Shown: one piece after another, positions 1 to 12,005 of the stretch
Layout: each line of letters opens with the position of its first letter
How positions within the stretch are numbered: position 1 is the stretch's first letter
From: Gentiana macrophylla
Lineage: Eukaryota > Streptophyta > Magnoliopsida > Gentianales > Gentianaceae
DNA: 64,000 nucleotides
NCBI GenBank assembly: GCA_026214975.1
Contig: CM047805.1
Location: 194,618,601 to 194,682,600, forward strand
Reading direction: 5' to 3'
Made by a program: the position numbers and the translations under genes
The notes under the pieces: model-generated
What the model was told of the DNA's origin: nothing
Databases searched by the model: none
Seen by the model: only the letters and a program-made list of their open reading frames with translations

Positions 1-462
1 CTAGGCATATAATCGACCGTCCCGTAAACCTGCCATGAAAGAGGTGATCAGGAGATGTTCCTCCGCATTCCGGACCTGCCTTGACTCTTCATTAAACCTT
101 TTCAGATATTGTAAGACGGACACCTCCTTCTTCTGTTTGATTGTGAGAAGATATGTGGCATTCTTTTGGAATGGCTTGGCAATGACAAAGGCTTGCAGAA
201 ACTTATTTGCCAGTGTTTCAAATTAGAGATTGAGTTCAGGGGCAATTTCCTGAACCACTCCCGAGCCTTGCCCGTGAGTAGAGCTGGAAAGGCCTTGCAC
301 TTCATCTCTTCCGGCACACAGTCCAGGTTCATGTGTGTTAAATACAGGAAGAGGTGATCTAGAGGATCCTTAGTGCTGTCATATGTCTCAAGTTTTGGCA
401 CGTTAAACTTTTCTGGTCGTAGATAACCTAGTATCTGTTCTGCAAATGGTGAGTGAAACGAC
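1..462 (-). pseudogene. Ty3/gypsy (Tat-like) gag fragment, third copy
   Basis: Read on the minus strand this encodes part of a Retrotrans_gag-type capsid domain. Landmarks are YDSTKDPLDHLFLYLTHMN, then KAFPALLTGKAREWFRKLP, the conserved plant gypsy gag pattern in which the protein helps package element RNA. The same sequence recurs in block A (11100-11537) and in block B (44170-44503 plus 54996-55120), all in the same orientation. This copy runs off the left window edge and stops matching at about 462. There a short direct repeat (caatttgttcaatccgttc, at about 470 and 518) and a second short piece near 490 suggest local rearrangement. A stop follows the capsid region, so it is not functional. 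Assignment to the Tat lineage is by sequence style only. Confidence 0.75.
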
Positions 463-766
463 AGATCAACAATTTGTTCAATCCGTTCGTATGACAAAGG
501 CTTGCAGAATCTTAAACAATTTGTTCAATCCGTTCATCGTTTGTGCAGACCGCAGAAGAGAGAAGTACTCGTCTCGTTGCAAGCGTTCTTTTGACATCAG
601 CAATTCCGTACTTCGTAAGTATCCATCTTTTAGGTTCTTTTAGAATCTTATTCGTTTTTGGGTAATTCTTGTGTTTTGGATGATATATAGGTTGTGTTGT
701 TAAACGTAGTGATCGTTTTTGTTTGTATAGATTGTGTGGAAGTCGAGGATTCACAGTTGTTCTTGT
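463..766. other. unassigned stretch left of block A
   Basis: No gene is recognised. It holds a short duplicated segment (at about 470 and 518) next to the gag fragment, then AT-rich sequence. It is not shared with the flank of block B, so it marks the outside of the duplicated segment. Confidence 0.4.
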
Positions 767-1081
767 TGTGTTTGGTTTTGGATCTTTCCTAACTATTATC
801 AAGCTAAGGGGTTGTTCAACCGTTTTAATTATGCTTTTGTTGATGCTTTATTTATTTTTTTGGTTGATACGGATTTTGTTTTATAATATATATAGGTTAC
901 TGTAGGTTGCTGCCGAATGAGAACAAAAATAAAAATAGAAGCATTATGTATTGATTGCTTTTGTTTCTATGCTGATGCTAACAAAAGTAAAATAGAAGAA
1001 AAGAAATGGAAAAAAATAATGACACAATGATGCAAAGACAGTACTATTGTTATAGAGATAGTTTTGTACTGTTGCTGCGTA

Positions 1082-1361
1082 CTCCCTCCGTTTTTTTTTA
1101 TCTGTCACATTTCAGTTTTTGTCATTTTTTTATTTATCTGTCATTTTACATTTTCAATGCAGTATTTATTATTTTTTCCTCCTTTACCAATAAAATATTT
1201 ACATCTCCAATAAAAAAAACACAATTCCAATACAAAAAACTCATTTACCAACAAAACATTTACATCTCCAATAAATAAATACATTTCCAATACACATATT
1301 AATTAGTTTCTTAATTTGTGTGATTCTTCTCTCTGCGACACATATATAAAAACGGAGGGAG
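1082..1361. mobile_element. Stowaway-type MITE, 280 bp
   Basis: Terminal inverted repeats CTCCCTCCG and CGGAGGGAG are the Stowaway (Tc1/mariner) ends, flanked by the TA target duplication at 1080-1081 and 1362-1363. The copy-B sequence near 37999 has the uninterrupted site (gcgtactattc), which fixes both ends to the base. The interior is AT-rich and non-coding. It would depend on a mariner-like transposase supplied elsewhere. Confidence 0.93.
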
Positions 1362-4300
1362 TACTATTATTTTTTTTGGAATAGCAAAAAACAGAAGGAA
1401 AAAAAAGAGATGCAAAGATAATATTATATTTTTTTATCATTTAAAACAATGTAATCTTATTATATATTTTCAAGGAAATAACTGTCAATTGACCCGGAAT
1501 TGGCCAATTGACCCGCTTCAAACCCGTTCCAAACCCGCTCAAAAACACGCGCACCTTTGATGTTACGGAGAAATTACTTTTTAAAGCCTAAAACATTAAT
1601 AAAATAAATAAATCACACCCGAAATTTCAGCCTCCGATATTTTGCAAAACTACTGATTCTGTAACCTACCCGATCGAAACTGCCGATTCTGTAACCTCCC
1701 CGATCGTCAATTCTTCCCCTCACTCCCCTCAATCTCCGCACTCCCCTTCCCTTTCCCCTTCCACTTCCACTTCCCCTTCCCCTTCTATCATCATAGGCGG
1801 TCACAAAATTGCTATGATCGCCGCTCAATTTTTTCCGTTGTTGTCGTTGCTATAATTGTTTTAGCCACAGAAAACACAAAACATGAGAGATAGGTAGAGA
1901 AGAAATCAGTTACAGCCATTCTGGTAGGTCATCCTGGTCAAAATCCGTATAATATGTTCCGAATCTGCAATTATGCTCATTGGGTCATCTGATCATGAAA
2001 GTAAACCCATTTGCTTTAATTTCCCCTATGGTTTCATTGTCACTTTTGTATAATTACGGTAAACATTAATTTTATTTGTCATCCTTTTTATTTTGTTTGA
2101 TTTCTTACCGGCCATCTTTTTATTTTGTTTGATTTCTGATCGAATGCTTGAACTTTTATTTGGTACATTCAGAATTATTGTTATACTTCTATGGTTGGCT
2201 TTGCGCATGTTTTCTGCACAGCATATGGCGACGAAGCTTTGGATTGAGGATACTAAATTATCAAGAATCCAACAAAGTGATCAGTTACGGTTAGTAAAAA
2301 TGGTGGTTAAATCTGACTTTGCTGTAAAAAAATCGTAATTTTTAAGTTGATGCACCAGGGGGATTTTTTTGTTTCACATCATTAATCTTTTGGCAACTCA
2401 GTTTTTTGGGGTGTGCTGATTCTTTCAGAAGGTTGAAAATGCAACAATCCAACATTCATCCTCTCCGGTTAGTATTTCATATGTCTGCAATGTTTCAGCT
2501 TTCAAAAGTTGAGGTATATTTATTTTAATCACAACGATTTATATCTGGCATTGTTCATGACGGTTGCAGCATTCCGCTTTCGTAAAAAGTCGGCTGAGGA
2601 AAACACAACCTTAGTATGTGACCAGAATCTCATATCCGAAAATATGGCAATCTTTGTGAGGGTTACGGAGTGTAGTGTGAGGTGATGGAATTGAAGTGAA
2701 GTACCATATATAGGCAAGTATTTGGAGGCCAGGATACTACTTTTAGGATATGTTTTCTCGCTTACGAAGTTGGCCAATTGATGTTGAAAAGTATCAAGGG
2801 TACTAATTCCCGGTAATATAAAGTTTTTTGTTTTTTAATTTCTCCTAAATCAACTCCATGTTGTTTTCTTTGTTGACTAATAAATGTTGGACCATTACAT
2901 GTATTTGTGAAATGTGGGAAGAAGAAGAATCCACTCAAGGCGCATCTGCACGCAAAGAACTACCTTTGGGTTCAATTAATTGGTAGTTCACGGCATATAC
3001 ATCTTAGCTTATCATTGTTTTTTCCCTCCATTTTGATGTCCTGAATTACTATAAGCTTATTTGATGCAAATTAATGAGATTCCGAGGATTGTGTCTTCCA
3101 ATCAATGGGGATTAGCTTATCGACCGGAGACAATGGTTTGTTTTCTTTACTTTTTTAGGATACCTTTTTTTGACATTGTTGTTTTACTTCTTTTACAGGC
3201 TTGCAATTTTTTTAATTGTATATTTTAGCAGCCAATAAACGGTGAAACTGATTTGGTTTGGGACAACTGCACTCAGAAGTGGTATGCCTTTCCCTATCCC
3301 TATTGGCGTTTGGGTTTGAGGGGGGGGAGGGGGAGATTTAGTATAAATAGACCCCTCAGGAATAAATTGTGTTTAATATAAATAGACCCCAGTTAATTAT
3401 TATATACAAAGTTTGTTTGGTGCTGATGGTTTTCCATCAAATCTTTTATGAAGAAATTCCGTCGTCTTGATCATTGTAATGTAAGTGTTCTTATTTGTGG
3501 TTAAAAATTGCATTTTTTGATGCTTTGTAATGGGTAAGATTGAAAAAAAAGGAGGAAATTTCAGGTTCTTCAGAATTAATGTGGGTCTTTGGGAAGACAG
3601 GGATAGAAGTGTATGGTGATGGCCGATGGGAGGTGTCATCAATGGTGATCTAGACAGTTGTTTGATAATTGTCTACTCCGAATATCAATTGTGAGTTTGC
3701 TTCTGTTTTTTTTTTGGTTTTTTTAATGATCCGTCTTCATGTTTAAGTGGTGGTCGGTGTCACCGGCAGGAAGAAAGAAGAAGCCGAAGACAGTTGCACC
3801 AGTTGTATTCATGGCTCACATACATTTCATTATACCTCAGCAAAAGTAATTCTATTAACTATCCGGTACTATATTTCGGTTTTTTATTCATTCAATTTTG
3901 AGGATTTAGTTGTTAAAATAACGATCTTTGTGCTTTCTATTTGTGTTTGAATATAAATTTACCATGGTTTTCGGTCTGACTATATATATTGAATATAAGC
4001 TTCATGTTTCACTTTCTTAATGTATTGAATATAACCATATAAGTTTACCATTGTTTTGTTCCAATGTAATGTGCCTCATGTTCTACCACCTTTGAATTTT
4101 TCGGCTTCTATTTTTCGGGACATTTACTTTGTCAATAAAACAAAACATCTATATTCCGCTATTGGTGTATAGAGGTTTGACATTATAATGTGTCACTTAA
4201 ACAAAACACTTCTATTCTGCTGGTGGTGTATATGGGTTGTGGGAATGTGTGGTTGAATCGGTATGTGTTGAAAGTTTATCATTTTGTATGTCGTAAATGT

Positions 4301-4527
4301 GTATACATATATATTTAGACATTTGTATGTGGTCAACAATGTGGGCTTAGGACTTGGTAAGCAAAGATCCTTGGGGAGTTCATAAATGTTGTGAAAAAAG
4401 AGTGTGATAATTTGGTTTTTCTGCAAGGTTGTAAGGGATCATTCTTGAACTATCATACTTGTATGATTTGGTTGTACAGAAAGTAAGTGGCAAATGCTTG
4501 TTTTTAGTTGTTAAAGAATAGGCATAG

Positions 4528-4552
4528 TTTTTTTTTTTTTTTTTTTTTTTTT
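4528..4552 (+). repeat. poly-T run (25)
   Basis: Uninterrupted run of T inside the Helitron. No function is inferred. Its length is prone to assembly error. Confidence 0.9.
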
Positions 4553-4711
4553 CTCTGTTACCATTACTTCATTTCTTTTCTGTTTATGCTGCAATTCAAA
4601 CTCATGTGAAATAAATGAAACATTTTATTCTATGCTGCAACTCATATTTATGTGATATATTTCAATTCAGACTCATATGTTACTGACGTTATGAATATAT
4701 GATATTTTCAG

Positions 4712-4848
4712 AATTGTTTACTTCATACCTTCGGGCTTTCAAAAGTCAAGAACAATGTTGTTGATGTGTTTCATTTGCAATGCGAGGAATCACACGTGGG
4801 CGTCTTTGACATACCGGGTAAATTTGTGTTTAAGTGGAAAAATGTATG
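4712..4848 (+). pseudogene. exon-like fragment carried in the Helitron
   Basis: An open stretch of 45 codons starts right after a splice-acceptor-like ttttcag and ends at a donor-like ATG|GTGAGC. The reading frame includes LHTFGLSKVKNNVVDVFHLQ and later FDIPGKFVFKWKNVW. I do not recognise the family. Plant Helitrons often carry pieces of host genes including introns, and this stretch with good splice signals fits that. Other short open pieces with possible splice edges lie near 2930-2990 (NPLKAHLHAKNYLWVQLIG), 3066-3135 (NEIPRIVSSNQWGLAYRP) and 3236-3282. Whether they come from one gene is unknown. Confidence 0.35.
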
Positions 4849-5155
4849 GTGAGCACAAAATTTGTGTTTAAATCTATTTGAGGATGAACTATAATTATCA
4901 ACAAGCAGAAATTTGTTGAGGAGAAAAAACTGAGGGATCGATTGACATTTTTCCATGTTGTTGTTTAGTAAAAGGTATGTGTTCCAGAGTGTTCAGTATT
5001 TCTTCGGATAACGAAAGAGATTACAATAATACTTTCACATTTACATAGACGTCTCATTCCATTACACACCTCTTCTTGCGTTATACCCGCGTCAAACATA
5101 GTGGTGCATCAGGGTTCGGCTTTTATTCAGATCGACTTTTTAAATATATCGTTTT

Positions 5156-5182
5156 CCGTGCATCGCACGGGTTTCCTACTAG
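5156..5182 (+). other. Helitron 3' terminal hairpin and CTAG end
   Basis: The stem CCGTGC (5156-5161) pairs with GCACGG (5165-5170) around loop ATC. Eight bases follow before CTAG (5179-5182), and the next base is host T5183. This hairpin is the known terminator of rolling-circle transfer in Helitrons. Confidence 0.92.
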
Positions 5183-6960
5183 TAATAGATATTGAGTAGC
5201 CTAATAAAGTATTGTTTTGTATTTTTATGTGTACTAATTGATACAATGTGGTATGTATGTCTTTTGAGACATTAATTGTAATGTGGTAAAGTCTAACTTC
5301 CGACTTCAGATGCTTTAGCATCAATTGCCACAACTGAGACCCTCTACGGGGAGAAGGTGGTAGCCCAGAATGCAGTTGTTTAGACCTTGTGGGGTCATTG
5401 GTCTAGTAGTTGTTGATGCCTTTTACAACGTACTAGGTAGTTAATCTAGATTGTCTAAGACTAGATGTCCTTAAGAAGCCTTTTTAAGTGGAATGAACTT
5501 AGGTGGTTAGATTAACAACGTAATAAACATATGTCATGAGTCTAAAGGCTAAAACGTTGTAATTTTTGGTGAGGCACATTTATGATTCGCAGCATAGAAT
5601 CATTTCTCATATGTAACGGACAATATTCTGGTTTTGGGAAATGTTCCACATGGAACCATCCGTGTCATATGAGGTGCTGAATATGTCCCGGTGCATACCC
5701 ATCATTCGGGCATTGTGTCCTTGAATTACATTGTAACATAGATAATTGCTCGTGATGGTGCTAACAGACCTAGCTGAGGGGAGTGTATTTTAATGCAACG
5801 TATGTGGTAGATGTGTAGATCAATGTGTGTTACCGGTCTTCCACCCCTTACTGAAAAAGTACTTACTCCCTTTCCTTATTGTACCCCACCCCGAGAAGAT
5901 TTTCCGGTAGATGAGTTTGGCTATGACGATAATCAAGATGCAGACGTTTGTGCTTAGAGTTTGAGATGAAGTTTATTTTACTTTTCATTGTTTCAATAAT
6001 ACATTGGAATTGTAAACGTTTAACGTTTGAGATGCCACTAGACTTTTAGCTTCCCGTTTTATCTTTTTTTATTTGGGATTGTAATAGTTTAAACAACATT
6101 TAATTCTGTTGTTTCTTTTGAGGATGTTCTTAGACTTGATTTGGAACTTTGATCGATCTGTTTTGTTTGTCGTTTGACATTCCCGAGTTGTTCGTTTAAG
6201 TCTTCCACTTTGCAATTGGAATTAATGTATGATGACGCATGCTTACATATATATACTTCTTTCATTTAATAAAGAAAAAAAATATATATGCGTGCCGGGC
6301 ATTTTTTTCCGGATAAGGACTCGGTGTCCGGAACGGGACGTCACAGGCCATGTTTTATCGTTGTTGCAGAGTTATGTTGTGTTGCTTGTCTTTGTTGATA
6401 TTGTATGGCTTATTTGGTACCCCATCATGTTATATCCCGATCATAGCTCCTCTTTGTAGTGATATATTTTTTGGTGTGGCTATTTTGTGTTAGTAACAGT
6501 TGTTTTCTGCATTTCTGTGATGGTGGTGCATGCCATAGGTCTTTATGGTGCCGGCCACCTTCCCCCGCCACTCGCCACTTTTACACATATAGTTACCAGT
6601 ACTCTATGTTCATTTGCGGCCCCTACCACCATGCTTAGTGACATTTGCCACCCTTGAGTACATGTTTATGCATTGCTTATGTCTGGATGTTGATTCTGCC
6701 ACCTTGCCCTGTGGTCCGCCGCATTGGTGTAAGACTTGCAATAGATGTTTGGACTCGTTTTGATACACCTTTATGTTTTCAACCACTTGTTTACCCCCTC
6801 AGTACTTTCCATTAGCAATGGCATTAGCGCTTATTTTTGTATCGAAAATCCCTTAATTTTTATTTTCTTCGATCAAGTCCAAGTTAGAGAAAAATAAATA
6901 GTTTATTGCATTTCATTCATGTAATTGAATATGTAATGGGTAATTTAGATATGTTAAACT
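5183..6960. other. block A core, non-coding, unassigned
   Basis: No gene is recognised. It is shared with block B (38357 to about 40130). Scattered short open stretches lack continuity or recognised domains. It lies in the minus-strand LTR-element region described for 9087-9112. Confidence 0.4.
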
Positions 6961-6999
6961 AATGTGAACCGTTAGTACATTTTAACCCTGAACCTCATT

Positions 7000-7340
7000 A
7001 TGTGACACGAACATTTAGTGCACATATAATCTTGATCTTTTGAGAACATAAATTTTTTATATACAATCATGCAAGCATGCTTCTCAAAGTAGAACTTAGG
7101 ATGTAAATCCTTTCGAGGTGAAATATATAGTTGTTTTGAGTCAAATATAGGGATGATGGTCAAATGAGTTTCTTTGACTCGGCCATAGCCAAATGACATT
7201 CCCGTACATATTTTCCACAGATCCCCATCGTAGCCTTTAGAGTGGTGAGACCCCACCCGAATCCAGTTGTTCGCTCATTAACTCATTATAATCCAACCCT
7301 TTACCTTAATTTTGATCTACATTTCCTTGATGTCCCTCCA
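7000..7340. repeat. diverged inverted repeat, left arm
   Basis: The reverse complement of 10060-10410 aligns along this stretch. The best-kept core is catattttccac(a/c)gatccccatc followed by gagtggtgagacccca; weaker similarity extends to atttccttgatgtccc on one side and to the gcaca/gcacg-tata motif on the other. The arms are about 2.7 kb apart. Copy B has the same pair (about 40160-40460 and 43200-43480), but its left arm has lost about 25 bases near 40386. On the minus strand the left arm keeps a 94-codon open frame (6972-7256), probably fortuitous. Confidence 0.65.
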
Positions 7341-7941
7341 TCACTTACCAGCAAGACAAGTGTGAAGACAAGTGATCGGCTTTTTCTAAGTGTCCAATCT
7401 TACTAGCAGTGTCGGGTCAATTGTAGCCTGGAATTGGTGAGACAATGTCGTATCCTATAAGGATGCCGGTTAAATACCAAAATCATTTGCTTTTTTGGTT
7501 TAGGCAACATAGACTGAAAAGGAAGACTTTATACATAAAGTGAGCAATGAGGTCACTCCATCACTTAACACCTAATTGCCACCAAAAGAAAAAATAAAAT
7601 AAGTAAAATCTAAGGCTAGCCAAGACAGTGGGCGTAGTGATAGAGTAGTTCTTATGGCTTTGTGTTAATTTAATGGTGCAAACATCTAATCTAGTAATCA
7701 AGCCCTTAAAACCAGTACCCCTCTACAACTATGCTTACCTACAAGCCTACTTAGCAGACCGACACCGCGTCACCCGTTTGATTTCAACTATCAAACAAGA
7801 AGAATAAACATGATGAAGCTCTATGGTTGCGAAGACAAGCTACAAACCCCGTGTAAGAAACCGAGTTCCATTTAAGGTCGGTTTTAACTATCGGTCTCCT
7901 CACTTTTTTCTCACACAAAGTCTCCTCTCGGACTCCACTAA

Positions 7942-7974
<33 letters not shown>

Positions 7975-9086
7975 CGCAATTGTTAGGTAGCTACTCTAAC
8001 ACAAACAAGCAACAAACATACGCAAGGAAAATAAAATTCACAAATGTAAGCAATTGATTTAACCATCCATACAAACCACAAGAACCAGAATATCACAAAT
8101 CACATTTCTTGGGTTAAATATCTACATCTTCATCTTCACCTTCTCCAAATGGATTTCACACCACCCAAGAAGTTGAGGAATCTAAATATTAATCTGACTA
8201 AAACTAACATAAATCAAGATGAAATTAAAGGGCAATAAGCTAAATATTACACACGAAAATCCATCTTCATTGACTTCATCTTTTTTTTGTAAGATTCACC
8301 ATACACCATTGATGAAACAAAGAATCACGAAGAAAGAACACCATGAATTCATATTATCTAGCTATTACAATCCGTCAATTACATTGTTTTTGTGTTAAAG
8401 TGACATCCCCCAAGGTCTTTAATTGAGTATGGTGGCTTCTAAGTGTTTGGGGCAAGGGGGATGGTTCTTGAAGCTGAAAATGGTGTTTTTATAGTGAAAC
8501 ACGCATCCATGATAAAATTTCCGAGTTGCCCTTGAATTTCTGCTAATTCTGGCCCCCGCTAAATCACACTGGAACCCACCAACTGCTACAGGTGCTCGCC
8601 ATCTGCTACTGACATGTTCAGTAAATCAGCCTCAAATTCATGTGTCGACCTCTGATTCGGGTGATTAAAAATGATTCAGATATCTCTTTTAAAGCTCTAC
8701 AACTCTCAAGAACATGTCTAGTCCAGATTCAGCAGCTAAAGTGGGCCAAAAGTCTCCTAAAGTTAGTCTCCGGTTGAACTCCAGAGCTTCGTGTGTGCGC
8801 TTCACACCAAAGAAACATGTCTTATCAATATCAATAGCATCAATCCCAAAGCTTGTTTGATTTAACATCCTGCAATGACATGTGTAAAATACCAAGTGTA
8901 AACCTGCTAAATAAAGATTGGTCCTAATGACCCAAAAATACTATTGAAATTACTTTATTTATTACTACTTACTACTTATTGTATGATAATGAAAATTATG
9001 CAAATCCATGTCCGAAGGATGCAAAATTACTATTTAAAGCATGGGAAAAGAGGATAAAAATATAGTGAAATACATCATAAAATTGA
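7341..9086 (-). other. LTR-like body on the minus strand (block A)
   Basis: On the minus strand this lies just inside the LTR start at about 9096. It has a TATA-like TATAAAAA (plus 8486-8493) in the context CACTATAAAAACACC. That is where U3 of an LTR would end and transcription would start. No gene is seen. A (GT)n(GC)n tract is included. The far end of this LTR was not located. Confidence 0.45.
7942..7977. repeat. (GT)n(GC)n microsatellite
   Basis: A dinucleotide tract that changes from GT to GC units part-way. The equivalent tract in block B (41078-41108) is GT throughout, so the GC part arose, or was lost, after duplication. Confidence 0.9.
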
Positions 9087-9112
9087 CTTACATCACAATT
9101 CCCCACTAACTT
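9087..9112 (-). promoter_or_regulatory. polypurine tract and LTR start of a minus-strand LTR element
   Basis: On the minus strand the order is ATCGAGGACGATTAAAAG, then TTAGTGGGGAAT, then TGTGATGTAAGTC. A 'gaggacga...' stretch before a purine tract and a TG-starting LTR is typical of the 3' end of plant Tat-lineage gypsy elements. The purine tract primes plus-strand DNA synthesis. The same junction is in block B near 42235-42260. The rest of the element (pol, other LTR) is not visible. Confidence 0.5.
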
Positions 9113-10059
9113 TTAATCGTCCTCGATCATGAAAGCGAGAAAAAATAAATTTAAGTCTATAAAATTATGTAAATTTTAAGCATTATGGCTTAAAGTCGCA
9201 CTCATTTGATATCCACACTATGCACCCACTCCTCACTTGAAAAACACACTGTCCCCAATATGAAGTAAGAGGTAAAAAAAAGTAGGGTGGTATCAAGGGA
9301 GGGTGACCAATCCCCACTTAGTTCTTAATCATCACAGTGCAAAAAGGAGCGATCAAAATGACTTAGAACAAGAAATATACTCAAACAAATAGAAGATGCA
9401 ATAGATAGAGTAAATGACACAACGCATAACGAAAAAAGTAACTACAAATTAATCTATAAGTAGTTGTGTTGCAAGGTGTGTGTATAGTCTATCAAAAATG
9501 TTATCAAAGCATATTAGTTGTAATCATTCGCGAAAAATAGATTATAGCAAAACAAAGGCTTTGGAGTAATGTCTATCTGCACTAATCGGGGCATTATGAG
9601 TCAAAAATATATATGGTAGGACTTTTAAGCTTGTAACGTTAGGCTTTGGTATTGGCTAAGTGAAGGGTAAAAAGGGAATATCAAAGAGAACAATGAAAGA
9701 TAGCAAGTTTGTACACCTTCACTTCCAAAAATTTTGAATTGTCATCTCTAACTCTCTCACATAATTGCCAAAGATGTCTCCTCAACAATAAAATAAGAGA
9801 TAAAAAATACCACTCCAATTTCCCAAACCTTAGTTACTTCAAATTTTATGCACTTGACTTCAACATGACTTTCATTAGCTCTCCACTTATTTTGTGGATA
9901 TTTATTCAAACTTTCTTTCCTTTTCTTTATTTTTTTAACACCAAAAGGACCTATGTACTTGGTATAATTTCAATCTCTTCCTTCGTGCCAAATATATCAC
10001 CAAACTCTTAACTCGATTCAAATATTGTCACCACAATCCTTACATAGGAACCTACCAAT
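9113..10059. other. non-coding retroelement remains (block A)
   Basis: On the minus strand this is upstream of the polypurine tract and would be 3' untranslated sequence of the LTR element. Short open stretches on the plus strand (about 9709-10011) are AT-rich and show no domain. Shared with block B. Confidence 0.4.
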
Positions 10060-10410
10060 CTTGCGGGACATCAAGGAAATTTAGACCAAAATCAGGCTAA
10101 GGGTTGCATTATAACGAATTTATACACGAATGGCTAGTTTCGAGTGGGGTCTCACCACTCTACAAAGGTTGAGATGGGGATCGGTGGAAAATATGTGCAG
10201 GAAGGCCATTTGGCTATTTTTCGAGTCAAATAAATGGATATGACATTTATCCCAAAATTCTACTCAAAACACCCTTCTATTTCTCCTCAAAAGATATACA
10301 TCCTTAGTTATAGTTGCTTATCAAAATTACGTGCATGATTACACACCAAAGTACTTGTTAACAAAATATCAAGACTATACGTGCGCAAAGTATCAAGTAG
10401 TCACAACTAA
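10060..10410. repeat. diverged inverted repeat, right arm
   Basis: Partner of 7000-7340 in opposite orientation. The most conserved part is 10140-10240 (gagtggggtctcaccactc, then ggggatcggtggaaaatatg). It lies outside the presumed LTR start at 9096, so it is not simply the element's two LTRs. Confidence 0.65.
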
Positions 10411-11009
10411 TATTTGACTAAAATGCAATTATATATTACTATAAACATTACTTATTTTGAATACTATTAACATCTATAAATGTCAAGTATATGCCTTAGT
10501 CTAAATAACTTTTATCAAGCAACTTGATGCACGAAAATAAGCAAGAACTATGTATGTAAACAAAAATCATCTATTTGCAAGTAACAGTTATTTTTTTCCT
10601 TTTCGAATAGCACGTAGCTCCCAAGGCTATCAATGTTGCACTTATACTTAAAGAGAGACTTCATGCAAGTTGAAATACAATAAATTTCTCGAGTGAGAGA
10701 AAGCGAAAAAACCATTCCGAGGTGATTTTAGTGAGATGAAGAAAAAAAAAATTGCACATCTTTTGCTTAAAAGCTTCAATAACTTGACAATTATATACAA
10801 ATTCATTCACTTGAAAAGAAAAATCTAGCTAAACATTTTAAGTTTAGAGTCCGCAGCTCGACTTTCTACCCAAAACAGAGTTAAGGATAGTTATTTTAAC
10901 GGGCAAAAATTGATGTTATTAGAACATGAAAATTACCTCATAGACAAGGCAAACATCGAAGTTGGGAACAACTTCTACCAAAGAATAAAGAATAAGTGAA
11001 AAAAAAGGT

Positions 11010-11966
11010 GAATTGTTTTTGTTAGAGTGCTTATAAGCTTGTTCCATACATTCTTCCATGGACCTGGGGAGTCTGCTGTTTAGCTTGGCGTATTTAATCG
11101 ACCGTCCCGTAGACCTGCCACGAAAGAGGTGATCAGGAGATGTTCCTCCGCATTCTGGACATGTCTTGACTCTTCATTAAACCTTTTCAGATATTGTAAG
11201 ACGGACACCTCTTTCTTCTGTTTGATAGTGAGAACATACGTGGCATTCTTTTGGAATGGCTTGGCAATGACAAAGGCTTGCCGAAACTTCTTTGCCAGTG
11301 TTTCAAATTAGAGATTGAGTTCGGAGTCAATTTCATGAACCACTCTCGGGCCCTGCCCGTGAGTAGAGCTGGAAAGGCCTTGCACTTCATCTTTTCCGAC
11401 ACACAGTCCAGGTTCATGTGTGTTAAATACTGGAAGAGGTGATATAGAGCATCCTTAGTGTTGTCATAGGGCTCAAGTTTTGGCACTTTAAACTTTTCTC
11501 GTCGTCGATAACCTAGTATCTGTTCTGCAAACGGCAAGTCAAACGACAGATCGTCTGACTTCTGACCAAGTATCCCATCAAGCTCTACTCGGGCAGCCTC
11601 CGGGGCTTGAGTGTTAACCTATTTTTTATACATTAGTGGAGGACAAGGTGTCCCCTCTATCATCCTTATGTGGTGGGTTGCTCTTAGGGGTGTTATCTAC
11701 AGGAAGACCTTCTTCTTCTCCCCTTAAGTGCTAGACAAAGTACGCTTTTGAACGCAGGCATATCCAGGTTCCTTAAAGCCCCAATAAAGCTTATTGAGTG
11801 GGATCAGCATGCACCTCTTCCTCCTAGGGTGGATGTTGGCTGGTGGTGGGGTTGGGATCTTTCTCCCCACCACCTGTTTGGCTAGCCGTTGTTGCAGTTG
11901 GATCAGTTTCCTCGATCAACGGATCTTGAGCCTGGGTCCTTTTTCTGTATTCTTTGGTGGTGCCAT
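11010..11966 (-). pseudogene. Ty3/gypsy (Tat-like) gag, block A
   Basis: On the minus strand the gag frame starts at an ATG (11966-11964) as MAPPKNTEKGPRLKIR and meets a stop at once. It follows the LTR and primer site of the same element at 12006-12652. Further down, the capsid region YDNTKDALYHLFQYLTHMN ... KAFPALLTGRAREWFMKL is recognisable (about 11470-11350), and then SRLPRSMEECMEQAYKHSN near 11080-11020. After that, homology to gag stops and unrelated retroelement sequence begins. Several stops and frame changes make it a pseudogene. Copy B has the same gag split by the Athila element. Confidence 0.75.
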
Positions 11967-12005
11967 TGCTTCTTTTTGATAAAACTGTCGATAGAAGGCC
12001 TTCAT

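Larger units (their letters stand above)
1455..5182 (+). mobile_element. non-autonomous Helitron, 3728 bp
   Basis: The 5' end is TCTTATTATATATTTT and the 3' end is CTAG at 5179-5182, preceded about 8 bases upstream by a 6-bp GC-rich hairpin. The element sits between A1454 and T5183 with no target duplication. These are the diagnostic Helitron features. Joining the two flanks gives aatgtaa + taatagatattgag, which matches the uninterrupted copy B (aatgtaataatatatattgag), so both ends are confirmed by a paralogous empty site. No Rep/helicase coding sequence is visible, so mobilisation needed enzymes encoded elsewhere. The interior holds exon-like pieces (see 4712-4848), a pyrimidine-rich tract at about 1725-1790 and a T25 run. 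Confidence 0.93.

Noticed and set aside
1613..1828. Minus-strand Arg/Gly-rich 71-residue ORF in the Helitron
   Set aside because: Produced by a pyrimidine-rich low-complexity tract on the plus strand; no support as a gene.
6972..7256. 94-codon minus-strand ORF as a real gene
   Set aside because: It lies in an inverted-repeat arm; the other arm and copy B do not keep the frame, and no domain is recognised.
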